From NCBI RefSeq assembly GCF_000385135.1, contig NZ_ARQM01000011.1:930001-994000 (forward strand): 64,000 bases of DNA, in the 5' to 3' direction. This DNA comes from Promicromonospora sukumoe 327MFSha3.1 (GTDB lineage Bacteria; Actinomycetota; Actinomycetes; Actinomycetales; Cellulomonadaceae). The first letter of the stretch is position 1; each line of letters starts with the position of its first letter. Shown one piece after another: positions 40,954 to 49,193 of this stretch. Position numbers and translations under genes: made by a program. Below the pieces are notes generated by a model that did no database searches, had not been told where the DNA came from, and saw only the letters and a list, made by a program, of their open reading frames with translations.

Positions 40954-41367
40954 TCAGCGGGGGAGCGGGCCCGTGTACGCGGCGCGCGACCGCTCGACGT
41001 CGGACATGTGCGCGTCGCCCCACTCGCCCAGCGCGGCGAAGACGCTCTGCAGACTGCCGCCCAGCTCGGTGATCTCGTACTCCACGCGCGGTGGGACCTC
41101 GGCGTAGATCCTGCGCTGGACCAGGCCGTCCCGCTCGAGCTGGCGCAGACGCTGGGTCAGCACCTTCGGCGTCACCCCGATGCGCCGCTCCAGCTCGACG
41201 AAGCGCTGGGTCCCGTGCGCCTGCAGCACCCACAGGATCGGCGTGGTCCAGCGGCTGAACACGAGGTCGACGACCGGCGAGATGGGGCAGGCGGTGGCGG
41301 GGTCGTCGTCGGGCTGCGGGCACCAGGTGCCGGTGCCGGGCTTGGTGGCGGACGTCGCGTTCGGCAT
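40954..41367 (-). CDS. HxlR-family transcriptional regulator
   Basis: 137 aa. CPISPVVDLVFSRWTTPILWVLQ (about 27-49) with the conserved N-terminal Cys, then RFVELERRIGVTPKVLTQRLRQLERDGLVQRRIYAEVPPRVEYEIT, cover the winged helix. A second Cys (WCPQP) precedes it. HxlR-type regulators often sense redox state or quinones through Cys. It is divergent from an NmrA-like reductase gene, a common pairing in which HxlR represses the reductase. Confidence 0.92.
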   Translation of the reverse strand: MPNATSATKPGTGTWCPQPDDDPATACPISPVVDLVFSRWTTPILWVLQAHGTQRFVELERRIGVTPKVLTQRLRQLERDGLVQRRIYAEVPPRVEYEITELGGSLQSVFAALGEWGDAHMSDVERSRAAYTGPLPR

Positions 41368-41490
41368 GACAGGCTCCAATACTTTCCTGAGGGAACCTAC
41401 TGTACTGACGCTCGTAACGTCGGCGGCACGGCGGCCGCAGGGGTCGCCCGGCCCTGGTCCAGGGCTGTGTCCTACCGACAAGGAGCACCC

Positions 41491-42333
41491 ATGATCGTCA
41501 TCACCGGAGCCACGGGAAACATCGGCCGGCCGCTGGTCGCAGAGCTCGCCCGCCGGGGTCACGACGTCACCGCCGTCTCCCGGGCGGGTGCCGCCCCGCT
41601 CGACCACCCGCAGGTCCGCGGCGTGAGTGCCGACCTGGCGGAACCGGCGAGCCTGCGCGCTGCCGTCGACGGCGCTGACGCCATGTTCCTGCTGGTTCCG
41701 GGCTCGGGCGGGCACCTGGACACCGAGCGGATCATCGGCACCGCCGCCGACGCCGGTGTGTGGCGGCTCGTCCTGCTGTCCTCGCTGGGCGCCGTCACGC
41801 GTGCCGGCTCGGCCTCGCACGGTCCGCTCGCCGAGCTGGAGAAGCGGGTACAGGGCTCGGGCCTGGAGTGGACGCTGCTGCGTCCGGCCGACTTCGCCAG
41901 CAACGCGTTCGCCTGGGTGCCGACGGTCCGGGCCGGACGCACCGTCAACGCGCCGTTCGGCGACGTCGCGCTCCCCGCCGTCGACCCGCTCGACATCGCG
42001 GAGGTCGCGGCCGCGACGCTGGCCGACGACGGTCACGCGGGCCGCGCCTATGTGCTGACGGGTCCCGCGGCCGTCTCGCCGCGCGAGCGGACCGCGGCGC
42101 TCGCTGAGGCGCTGGGTGTCCCGCTGGCCTTCGCCGAGCAGACCCGGGAGCAGGCGCGCGCCGAGATGCTCGCGTACATGCCGGGGTCGGTCGTCGACGG
42201 CACCCTCGCGATCCTGGGCGAGCCGACGGCGGAGGAGCAGCTGGTCAGTCCCGACATCGAGACCGTGCTGGGCCGGCCTGCGCACTCCTTCGCGGACTGG
42301 GCGCGGAGGAACGCCGCGGCGTTCGGGGGCTGA
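41491..42333 (+). CDS. NmrA-like NAD(P)-binding protein (atypical SDR)
   Basis: 280 aa. The cofactor motif is VITGATGNIGRPLVAELARRG (about 3-23, GxxGxxG). LVLLSSLGAVTRAG (about 92-105) and WTLLRPADFASNAFAW (about 128-143) match the NmrA/QorB/YtfG group. The Tyr-Lys catalytic pair of classical SDRs is not apparent, so it may be a quinone reductase or a redox sensor. AAGGAG lies five bases before the ATG. The divergent HxlR regulator probably controls it; TACTTTC-type half-sites lie at 41381-41413. Confidence 0.87.
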   Translation: MIVITGATGNIGRPLVAELARRGHDVTAVSRAGAAPLDHPQVRGVSADLAEPASLRAAVDGADAMFLLVPGSGGHLDTERIIGTAADAGVWRLVLLSSLGAVTRAGSASHGPLAELEKRVQGSGLEWTLLRPADFASNAFAWVPTVRAGRTVNAPFGDVALPAVDPLDIAEVAAATLADDGHAGRAYVLTGPAAVSPRERTAALAEALGVPLAFAEQTREQARAEMLAYMPGSVVDGTLAILGEPTAEEQLVSPDIETVLGRPAHSFADWARRNAAAFGG

Positions 42334-42396
42334 GCCGGGGATCTCACGGGGCGGGGGCGGGGGTGTGTGCCGGGACTGTGGTGAGTGGGAAATATC

Positions 42397-42452
42397 GGTC
42401 GGCCCGGCTGGCGGCGGGTCTGTCGGTCCGGCCGGTGGGCGGCGGGTCTGTC
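42397..42452. repeat. Two imperfect 28-base tandem repeats
   Basis: Units 42397-42424 and 42425-42452 both end GGCGGCGGGTCTGTC and differ at a few positions in their first halves; a third unit begins (CGTCCGGCCG) and decays. They lie between the NmrA-like gene and the DUF222/HNH pseudogene. Confidence 0.6.
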
Positions 42453-42481
42453 CGTCCGGCCGAATCCTGACCCGGGGCTCG

Positions 42482-44126
42482 TCAGAAGGGCGGTTCTGAC
42501 GAGAAGCGGTCGTTCGTGGGCCGGGCCTTGCCGACGGTCGGGTGTTGTCCGAGGAGGTGTCGGACGTCGTCGGTGGGGCTGGTGAGGTCGTTGCTGACCT
42601 GCCCCACCTGGGTGGGCGGGCGTTGGTAGGTGTGGCCGGTGGGTGCTGTCCAGGTGGTGGTCCCGGTTTCGGGGTCGCGCTCCACGTCCCACCCGTGGTG
42701 GGTCTTGGCGAGGTGGTGGGCACGGCACAGGGGTTGGAGGTTGGTGGCGCGGGTCTGTCCAGGGGTGCTGGTTGGTTGGACGGAAGTGTCGAGCGCGTGG
42801 TCGAAGGGCTGGATGTGATCGAGGTCGGCCCAGCGAGCGGGGCGGTCGCACTGGGGGAAGCAGCAGGTCTGGTCGCGTGCGGTGACTGCCTGGCGCAGGA
42901 CCTTGCCGGGTTGGTAGCTCGTGGTGGAGTAGTCGGTCAGGATCCCGGTGACGGGGTCGGTCAGCAGTCGCTGCCAGGTCGCGTCGGTCGCTATGCGGGC
43001 CGCGGTCTGTGCGGGGATCGGTCCGTAGCCGTCGAGGTGTCCGGGGGCGTCGTCCAGGCCGAGGAGCATGGTGGCCGGGACGGTGACCTTGATCCGCGGC
43101 TTGACGATGATGATTCGAACGGTGGTGCCGCCGCAGAGGCATCCGCCGCAGGTGCAGCCGGTCGCGGGCACGGTGGTGCGCGGTAGGGCAGGGTCCGTCG
43201 GCGCGGGCCTGGGCCAGGGTCCGGGTGTTCCCAGGTGTCCTGCGCAGGGTGTGGGCGGCCTGCTCGACCGCGTCCCAGATGGCGGCCGCGTCGGTGGCGG
43301 GCAGGTTGGCGCTGATCCAGGCCATGGCGTTGTCGGCGGGGTCGAGGTAGACCGCGCGGCGGGTCATCGCCTGCTTGGCCACTTCCGTGGAGCCGTGCAG
43401 GCGGGTGGCGTACTGGTTCATCTTGTCGCGCAGCCAGCGGCGGGTGCGGTCGGGTGCCTGGGGCAGGTAGCGGGTGATCGCCTGGTCGCGTTCCTCGACC
43501 GTCAGGGGGTTGCCGGAGCGCAGCAGGATGTCGGCCTTGGCGGTGTCTATGAGGCCGTCGTGCAGGGCGTCCATGACCTGGGGGTGCTCGGCCAGGCCGC
43601 TCCCACGGGCCATGAGCTTGTTCGCGTCGGTCTGCGGGATGCGCAGGCGGGCGCTGACCTCGGCCGCCGCGGCGGTGTGCTCGGCGGTCCAGCCCCGCCG
43701 ACGGGCGATCTCAGCGGTGGCACGCGACTGCATCGCTGTGGCCCAGGAGATGACGTCCTGCCAGCGGGCCGCGACGTCCACCAGCTTGGCGTCACCGGCA
43801 TCCGCCATCTCGACATCGGTGAGCGCGCCGACCAGCGCGGAACCCACCGGCAGATCCATGAGCTCCGGCAGCTTCGTCACACCTGCCCGGTCGGCGTGCT
43901 CGAGCACCCGGTCGACGAGCGCGCCTGTGGAGCGTCCGGCGCCCCCGTGAGCCTGCCAGGTCATGGTCGCGGTCGGCAGTGCACCCTCTCCGTCGACGGG
44001 CTGCGCGGTCCAGCAGAGTGTGGCGGATGCCGTCGTCGTCCCCGCATGGGCGGGCAGCCGACCGGCAAGGGCGGCTTGGACGGTGCGCTCGACGGCGCCA
44101 GCAGGAACGACTATTGTCTTCATCAT
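42482..44126 (-). pseudogene. DUF222/HNH endonuclease (13E12-type), frameshifted
   Basis: The N-terminal part reads from 44126 (MMKTIVVPAGAVERTVQAAL) through the DUF222 domain (ATAEIARRRGWTAEHTAAAA; VYLDPADNAMAWISANLPAT) to TLAQARADG near 43200. The family sequence then continues in another frame as DPALPRTTVPATGCTCGGCL... to the stop at 42482. The C-terminal part has the HNH site CCFPQCDRPARWADLDHI...NLQPLCRAHHLAKTHH. The change of frame near 43194-43206 may come with a small deletion, since the joined protein lacks the usual residues there. It could also be a sequencing error. A near-consensus SOS box lies upstream, and this family is LexA-controlled in mycobacteria. Confidence 0.85.
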
Positions 44127-44167
44127 CCCGCCTTTCGTCATGAAACACACTGATAAGGCCTCCTCGT

Positions 44168-44185
44168 ATCGAATATACGTTCGAT
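44168..44185. promoter_or_regulatory. LexA (SOS) box candidate upstream of the DUF222/HNH gene
   Basis: ATCGAA-TATACG-TTCGAT is a perfect inverted repeat. It differs from the actinobacterial SOS box TCGAAC-N4-GTTCGA at one base (TCGAAT-ATAC-GTTCGA), 43-60 bases before the start codon at 44126 on the minus strand. Confidence 0.7.
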
Positions 44186-44318
44186 CCGATCGCCCTGCAT
44201 CACCAGATCCGAATCTGTGGACAACTCCGCTCGCCGGCCCCCGGGGGACCTGCTCCGGTGACCAGATCGGTCCGCCCCCGGACCGGATCCGGCCTCCCGC
44301 GCCGCGGCCGAGCGGGGC

Positions 44319-44324
44319 CAGACT
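44319..44324 (+). promoter_or_regulatory. -10-like hexamer of a probable leaderless promoter
   Basis: CAGACT ends six bases before the ATG at 44331. It deviates from TANNNT at the first base but keeps the spacing seen at eight other genes here. Confidence 0.3.
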
Positions 44325-44330
44325 GGGGCC

Positions 44331-44918
44331 ATGAACAGAGCGCTGATCGTCGTCGACGTCCAGGAGTCCTTCCGGGTGCGCCCCCTGTGGGCCGACACCC
44401 TCAACCCCGGGGTCGCGGAGCCCGTCAACCGGCTGGTCGCCCTCGCCCGCGCGGCCGGCGACCTCGTGGTCTGGGTGCTGCACACCGAGCCGGGGTCGGG
44501 TAACCCGTTCGACCCCGCTACCGGTCACGTCCGCCTGTTCGAGGAGCTGGGCGAGCCCCGGCCCGGCGAGCCCGTGCTCCACAAGACCGCGCACAACGCG
44601 TTCACCACCACCAACCTCGCCCAGATCCTCACCGCGCGCGGCGTCGGCGAGCTGCGGATCTGCGGCATCCGGGCCGAGCAGTGCGTCGAGACCACCACGC
44701 GCGTCGCCTCCGATCTGGGCTACGACGTGACCTTCGTCAGCGACGCCACCACCACCGACCCGCTGGGCCGGTTCAGCGCCGCCGACATCCTGGAGCGCAC
44801 CGAGACCGTGCTCCGGGACCGGTTCGCGCGCATCGCGACGGTCGCCGATCTCGAGGCCGAGGACGCGGCCGGTACCCCGGCCGAGAACCCGGCCGAGGTG
44901 GCAGCATCGACGGCGTGA
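44331..44918 (+). CDS. Isochorismatase-family cysteine hydrolase
   Basis: 195 aa. The catalytic Asp is in ALIVVDVQESF (about 4-14), the Lys in VLHKTAHNAF (about 83-92), and the Cys in ICGIRAEQCVETTTRVASDLGY (about 111-132). These are the triad of nicotinamidase/isochorismatase-type amide or ether hydrolases. The gene overlaps a GlxA-type regulator (GTGA), so both are cotranscribed and probably serve one pathway. The C-terminal 20 residues are a low-complexity Ala/Pro tail. Confidence 0.9.
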   Translation: MNRALIVVDVQESFRVRPLWADTLNPGVAEPVNRLVALARAAGDLVVWVLHTEPGSGNPFDPATGHVRLFEELGEPRPGEPVLHKTAHNAFTTTNLAQILTARGVGELRICGIRAEQCVETTTRVASDLGYDVTFVSDATTTDPLGRFSAADILERTETVLRDRFARIATVADLEAEDAAGTPAENPAEVAASTA

Positions 44919-45901
44919 CCACCGTCGTCTTCCTGCTCCTGCCCGGGGTCCACCTGCTCGACCTGGCAGGCCCCGCGCAGGCGTTCTTCACGGCGGGGGA
45001 CCTCGGCCACCGCTACGACCTGCGGTACGTGTCGGGCGCGCCGGCCGACGTCGGCTCCACCGACGACGCCCCGGCCGACGTCGGCTCCGCCGACGGCGCC
45101 CCCGCCGACGCCGCCCCCACCACGGTCCCGTCCGCCCAGGGCCTCCCGCTCCTCGCCGGCACCGACTGGCCCGCGCTGGCCCCGGGCGACCTCGTCGTCG
45201 TCCCGGGCTGGCGCGTGGGCGGCGATCCGGGCGCCTGGCCCCGCCTGACCGAGTCCACGCGCGAGCGGCTGCGCGAGCACCACGCGCGCGGCGGCACCGT
45301 CGCCAGCGTCTGCGCGGGCTCGGACGCCCTGGGTCAGGTCGGTCTGCTCGACGGCCGCCGCTGCACCACCCACCACGCCGTCCAGGACGCGCTCGCCGCC
45401 CGCCACCCGCGGGCGCACGTCGTGCGCGACGTCCTGTTCACCTCGGACGACGGCGTGGTCACCTCCGCCGGGATCGCCAGCGGCATCGACCTCTCGCTGC
45501 ACCTGCTGGCCATGCGCCACGGCCCGGCGCTCGCGGCCCGGGTGGCCCGCGAGATGGTCGTGTACGCCCGGCGCAACGGGGCGGAGCCGCAGGCCAGCGC
45601 GATGCTGCGGCACCGGTCGCACGTCGACGACACGGTCCATCGCGCTCAGGACCACATCGACGAGCACTTCGCACGGACCCTGCCGCTCGCGGACCTCGCG
45701 GCGCGCGCCGGTGTGGCCGAGCGCACGCTGACCAGGGCGTTCACCCGGGCCACCGGGGTGACGCCCCTGCGCTACCAGCAGCTCCTGCGGCACGAGCGCG
45801 CCGAGCACCTCATCGGCCAGGGCGCCACGGTGGAGCAGGCGGCGCACACGGTCGGCTTCGAGGACGCGCGCTCCTTGCGCCGCCTCCGCGGGTCCCGCTG
45901 A
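44915..45901 (+). CDS. GlxA-type AraC regulator (DJ-1/PfpI domain plus helix-turn-helix)
   Basis: 328 aa. Residues 1-190 form a DJ-1/PfpI-like amidotransferase fold (FLLLPGVHLLDLAGPAQAFF; GTVASVCAGSDALGQVGLLDG with the nucleophile-elbow Cys; VVTSAGIASGIDLSLHLL). Residues 230-325 form the AraC DNA-binding domain (LPLADLAARAGVAERTLTRAF; VEQAAHTVGFEDARSLRRLRG). An in-frame insert near residues 43-72 consists of 10-residue repeats (ADVGSTDDAP, ADVGSADGAP). Cotranscribed with the isochorismatase, as is common for GlxA regulators. Confidence 0.9.
   Translation: MTTVVFLLLPGVHLLDLAGPAQAFFTAGDLGHRYDLRYVSGAPADVGSTDDAPADVGSADGAPADAAPTTVPSAQGLPLLAGTDWPALAPGDLVVVPGWRVGGDPGAWPRLTESTRERLREHHARGGTVASVCAGSDALGQVGLLDGRRCTTHHAVQDALAARHPRAHVVRDVLFTSDDGVVTSAGIASGIDLSLHLLAMRHGPALAARVAREMVVYARRNGAEPQASAMLRHRSHVDDTVHRAQDHIDEHFARTLPLADLAARAGVAERTLTRAFTRATGVTPLRYQQLLRHERAEHLIGQGATVEQAAHTVGFEDARSLRRLRGSR
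45043..45122 (+). repeat. In-frame 30-base tandem repeat within the GlxA-type gene
   Basis: Two units (45043-45072 and 45073-45102), each starting GGCCGACGTCGGCTCC, differ at three positions or so; a partial third follows. The unit length keeps the reading frame and adds ten residues per copy. Confidence 0.75.
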
Positions 45902-45954
45902 GCGTGCCCGCCGAGCGGACCCCGCCGAGCGACGTCAGGCCCCGCCCCGCGGCG

Positions 45955-46752
45955 TCAGGCCCCCGCCCCGCCGTCCACCTGCAGGATCGCCCCGGTCACG
46001 TACGACGCGCGGTCGCTGAGCAGCCACGCCGCGGCCTCCGCGATCTCCTCGGGCTGCGCCCCGCGCCGCAGGGGGATGCCGGGCGCGAGGTGCTCCATGA
46101 GCCCGGGCGTGTACTCCTCCCAGGTGCGGATCATCTCGGTGTCCGTGCCGCCCGGGGAGACGGCGTTGACCCGGATCCCCTCCGGGCCGTAGGTGACGGC
46201 GGCCGACTCGGTGAGGCTGTTCACGCCCCGCTTCATCGCGCCGTAGGCCGGTAGCACCGGGTTGGCCCGCAGGCTGCCGACGCTGGTGTTGTTGACGATC
46301 GCACCAGTACCCGCCGTCGCCCGGATCGCTGCGATCTCGGCGACCATCGACAGCCACGGCCCACGCAGGTTCACCGCGTAGAGGTGGTCGAAGTCGGCCT
46401 CGGTGACCTGGTCGACGGGCACGGGCTCCGTGAAGGTCGCGGCGTTGTTGAAGGCGACGTCGAGCCGCCCGTACCGCTCCACGACCTGGTCGACGGCGGC
46501 GCGCACGCTCGCGGCGTCGGCCAGGTCGGCCACGGACCAGGTCGCGGTGCCGCCGGCCGCGCGGACCTCCTCGGTCACCGACTCGAGCTGCGCCCGGGTA
46601 CGGGCGGCCAGGTGCACGACGGCACCCTCCCGGGCGAAGAGCCGGGCCGCGGCGGCGCCGATGCCCCGGCCCGCGCCGGTGACGAAGGCGACCTTCCCGG
46701 CCAGGAGGCCGGTGCCGGTCGCCGTGTTCCCGATGGTTGCTGTGGTTTCCAT
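45955..46752 (-). CDS. Short-chain dehydrogenase, partner of the second MmyB-like regulator
   Basis: 265 aa. VAFVTGAGRGIGAAAARLFA (about 21-40) is the cofactor loop. LDVAFNNAATFTEPVP replaces the usual NNAG with NNAA. The active site has VNNTSVGSLRANPVLPAYGAMK (Ser..Tyr-x-x-x-Lys, about 155-176). The ending YVTGAILQVDGGAGA is standard. Divergent from the MmyB-like regulator at 46840, mirroring the 31463/32301 pair. Substrate unknown. Confidence 0.9.
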   Translation of the reverse strand: METTATIGNTATGTGLLAGKVAFVTGAGRGIGAAAARLFAREGAVVHLAARTRAQLESVTEEVRAAGGTATWSVADLADAASVRAAVDQVVERYGRLDVAFNNAATFTEPVPVDQVTEADFDHLYAVNLRGPWLSMVAEIAAIRATAGTGAIVNNTSVGSLRANPVLPAYGAMKRGVNSLTESAAVTYGPEGIRVNAVSPGGTDTEMIRTWEEYTPGLMEHLAPGIPLRRGAQPEEIAEAAAWLLSDRASYVTGAILQVDGGAGA

Positions 46753-46785
46753 GCCGACGAGCCTGCGCCGCGTCAGCAGGCCCAT

Positions 46786-46806
46786 CCAGGCACCGCGGGT
46801 ACCTGG
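46786..46806. promoter_or_regulatory. Palindrome in the second SDR/MmyB divergent region
   Basis: CCAGG-C-ACC-GCG-GGT-A-CCTGG is a 21-base inverted repeat interrupted only at single positions. It lies midway between the two divergent genes and is the best candidate operator of the MmyB-like regulator. Compare 32248-32268. Confidence 0.5.
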
Positions 46807-46827
46807 CTGTCGGCGCACGACCCTGCC

Positions 46828-46833
46828 CATACT
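46828..46833 (+). promoter_or_regulatory. -10-like hexamer of a probable leaderless promoter
   Basis: CATACT ends six bases before the ATG at 46840. Its first base differs from TANNNT, but the spacing equals that of the other leaderless candidates. Confidence 0.3.
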
Positions 46834-46839
46834 CGGGAC

Positions 46840-47691
46840 ATGGACCGAGCTGGACTGGCCGCGTTCCTGCGGGGCAGGCGCGAGCGCATCACACCCGCCG
46901 ACGTCGGGCTGCCCGCGGGGCCGCGGCGGCGCACCCCGGGCCTGCGCCGCGAGGAGGTGGCCCAGCTCGCGTTCATCTCGACCGAGTACTACACGCGGCT
47001 GGAGCAGGCCCGTGGCCCGCACCCGTCCCGCGAGGTGCTGTCCGGGCTGGTCCGCGCCCTGCGCCTGTCCGACGCCGAGCGCGACCACCTGCACCAGCTC
47101 GCCGACGTCCCGCGCGGCCTGCCGCCCGGCCCGCCGCGGGAGGTGCGGACCAGCATCCTGGAGCTCCTGCGCCGCCTGCCGCTCTCCGCGGCGTTCGTGA
47201 CGTCGGCCGCCCAGGAGGTGCTCGCCTGGAACGACCTCGCGGCGGCCCTCATGGCCGACTTCTCCGCGGCCCCGCGACGCGACCGCAACCTGCTGCGGCA
47301 GGCCTTCCTGATCCGCGACGAGCACGGGCGGCGGCTGTACGGCGTGTCGGACGCCGACGAGTTCGAGCACGCGTCGGTGAGCCGGTTCCGGACCGTGCTG
47401 GCCCGGTACCCCGGCGACCCCGAGCTGACGGCGCTGCTGGCCGAGCTGCTGGACGGGAGTGCCCGGTTCGCCACGCTGTGGGCGGCCGAGGAGGTGCAGG
47501 CCGAGCCGGTGCTGCGCAAGACGTTCCACCATCCGCTCGTCGGCCCGGTCACCGTGAACTGCGACGCGCTCGACATCGCCGACCTGGACCAGCACCTCGT
47601 GATCTACACCGCCGACACGGGCTCGTCGTCCGAGGAGGCGCTCCGGCTGCTGTCGGTGCTCGGCACGCAGCGGATGGACGTGCCGATCTAG
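46840..47691 (+). CDS. XRE-family regulator with MmyB-like ligand-binding domain (second copy)
   Basis: 283 aa. Helix-turn-helix with TPGLRREEVAQLAFISTEYYTRLEQARG (about 32-59), the same signature as the protein at 32301. The MmyB domain covers about 105-280 (QEVLAWNDLAAALMADFSA; FHHPLVGPVTVNCDALDIAD; YTADTGSSSEEALRLLSVLG). Likely regulates itself and the divergent SDR gene in response to a hydrophobic ligand. Confidence 0.9.
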   Translation: MDRAGLAAFLRGRRERITPADVGLPAGPRRRTPGLRREEVAQLAFISTEYYTRLEQARGPHPSREVLSGLVRALRLSDAERDHLHQLADVPRGLPPGPPREVRTSILELLRRLPLSAAFVTSAAQEVLAWNDLAAALMADFSAAPRRDRNLLRQAFLIRDEHGRRLYGVSDADEFEHASVSRFRTVLARYPGDPELTALLAELLDGSARFATLWAAEEVQAEPVLRKTFHHPLVGPVTVNCDALDIADLDQHLVIYTADTGSSSEEALRLLSVLGTQRMDVPI

Positions 47692-47710
47692 CGTCGTCCG
47701 GGACCTGGTT

Positions 47711-48097
47711 TCAGACCGCGAGCCCGACGAGCACGGCGATCACGCCCAGCAGCGGCACCAGCCCCTGCTTGAGGGCGGCGCTGCGCTTGCCCGGGTCCGA
47801 GATCACCAGCACGAGCGACGCCGCGAACATGGAGCCGGCCCCCGCGAGCACGAGCGCAGTGCCTGCCGCCGTCGACCCGGTGGCCGTCAGGACGATGCCG
47901 ACGCCCGTGACGATCGCGAGGAACAGGTTGTAGTACCCCTGGTTCAGGGCCAGCGGCTTGGTCACCTCCGCCTCCTGCGCGGTCATGCCGAACGTCGCGA
48001 GGGTCCGCTTCTCCGTCCAGGCGAAGGACTCCAGGTAGAAGATGTACACGTGGATGAGCGCGGCGACGCCCGCGAGCACGAGTCCGACGATCAGCAA
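47711..48097 (-). CDS. DUF1304 family membrane protein
   Basis: 128 aa from a TTG at 48097, chosen because GGAGGA lies seven bases upstream. Four membrane helices: IVGLVLAGVAALIHVYIFYL, LFLAIVTGVGIVLTA, TALVLAGAGSMFAASLVLVI and GLVPLLGVIAVLVGLAV. The block FYLESFAWTEKRTLATFGMT (about 20-39) is diagnostic of DUF1304. Function unknown. Divergent from an AraC regulator. Confidence 0.88.
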   Translation of the reverse strand: MLIVGLVLAGVAALIHVYIFYLESFAWTEKRTLATFGMTAQEAEVTKPLALNQGYYNLFLAIVTGVGIVLTATGSTAAGTALVLAGAGSMFAASLVLVISDPGKRSAALKQGLVPLLGVIAVLVGLAV

Positions 48098-48134
48098 GGC
48101 GGTTTCCTCCGAACGGGTGCGGCCTGACGGGGAC

Positions 48135-48153
48135 GGCGGCCGGCTGGTCGGAA
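48135..48153. repeat. Half copy of the family C palindrome
   Basis: TGGTCGGAAGTATGTCAGG matches the left arm at 50352 (TGGTCGGCAGAATGTCAGG) at 17 of 19 positions. Only one arm is clear, so this may be a decayed copy. Confidence 0.4.
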
Positions 48154-48230
48154 GTATGTCAGGACCTGCCACGACCGGCTCCGGGAATAGCCGGCGCGCC
48201 CAATTGGCTCCGTCTCGTATGGAGTGGGAG

Positions 48231-49193
48231 ATGACGGCGCTGCGGCGCGAGCGGCTCACCGCCGGTGACGTGCGGTCCCGGCCCGGTGCCCTGTGGGCCG
48301 TCGTGCTCGCCGGCGCCGCGACCCTGGAGACCGCCGACGCCCGGCACCGGCTGCTGCCCGGCGACGCCGTGCTCGTCGACGCCCGGACGGCGCACCGGCT
48401 CACCGCCGACGCCGGGACCGACCTCGCGCACGGCGACCTCCGGCGCGTGGCCCCGGGCCCGGTGCTGCCGAGCCCGCTCGTGGTGCGCGGGTTCGACGAG
48501 CGGCAGCGCGGCGTCGTCGCGCTCGTGACCGCGTGCCCGCTCGACGCGATCTCCAGCCCGGCCCCGTTCGCCGCGAGCTACGCCGGCCTGATCGGGGCGG
48601 CGATGACGGCGCTCTGGCAGCAGGGCCACGCCCTCGACGGGGGCCCGGCGTCCGACGGCGCCATCGGCGCCGGCCCCGCGGACACCCAGGTGGCCGACGT
48701 CGTCGCGGCGCTCGCGGCCAGCCCCGGCGAACCGTGGACGCTCGACCGGATGGCGGCGCTCGTGCACCTGTCGCGCTCCGCGCTGACCGAGCGGTTCCGC
48801 CGCGCCACCGGGCACAGCCCGATGCAGATGCTGCGCGAGGTGCGCATGCACCGGGCCCGCACGCTGCTCACCGACCGGTGCCTGCCGGTCACGCGCGTCG
48901 CGTTCGAGGTGGGCTACGGCTCGGTGGCGGCGTTCAGCCGGGCCTTTGCGTCCGACCACGGCCGCTCGCCGCTCGCGTGGCGGGCCGAACCGGCCCCGAC
49001 GGCCCAGCCGGCCCCGGCCGTCCCGCCCGCCACGCCGAACCCGGCCCTCGTGCGCCAGGCCCGCCCCTGGGTCCCGTCCGCCCCGCCGACCTCAGCGGCG
49101 CGGTACCCGCAGGACCGCCCAGCCGAGGCCGGCCGCGACCGCGGCGGCCGCGCCGACCAGCATCAGCGGCCGGACGCCGTGGCCGTCCAGTAG
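48231..49193 (+). CDS. AraC-family regulator with N-terminal cupin
   Basis: 320 aa from the ATG at 48231 (GGAG six bases upstream); ATG 48219 is an alternative. Residues 5-130 are a cupin-like sensor (LWAVVLAGAATLETADARHRLLPGDAVLVDA). Residues 160-265 are the AraC domain (EPWTLDRMAALVHLSRSALTERFRRATGHSP; LPVTRVAFEVGYGSVAAFSRAF). The last 60 residues are a Pro/Ala-rich tail that overlaps the convergent MFS gene by 102 bases. The DUF1304 gene divergent to it is a plausible target, and perhaps the MFS exporter. Confidence 0.85.
   Translation: MTALRRERLTAGDVRSRPGALWAVVLAGAATLETADARHRLLPGDAVLVDARTAHRLTADAGTDLAHGDLRRVAPGPVLPSPLVVRGFDERQRGVVALVTACPLDAISSPAPFAASYAGLIGAAMTALWQQGHALDGGPASDGAIGAGPADTQVADVVAALAASPGEPWTLDRMAALVHLSRSALTERFRRATGHSPMQMLREVRMHRARTLLTDRCLPVTRVAFEVGYGSVAAFSRAFASDHGRSPLAWRAEPAPTAQPAPAVPPATPNPALVRQARPWVPSAPPTSAARYPQDRPAEAGRDRGGRADQHQRPDAVAVQ

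Noticed and set aside
42048-44594. An 848-aa minus-strand frame covering the DUF222 region and beyond
   Set aside because: Only its middle part matches DUF222; the ends run over the NmrA-like and isochorismatase genes, and after the frame change it loses family similarity.
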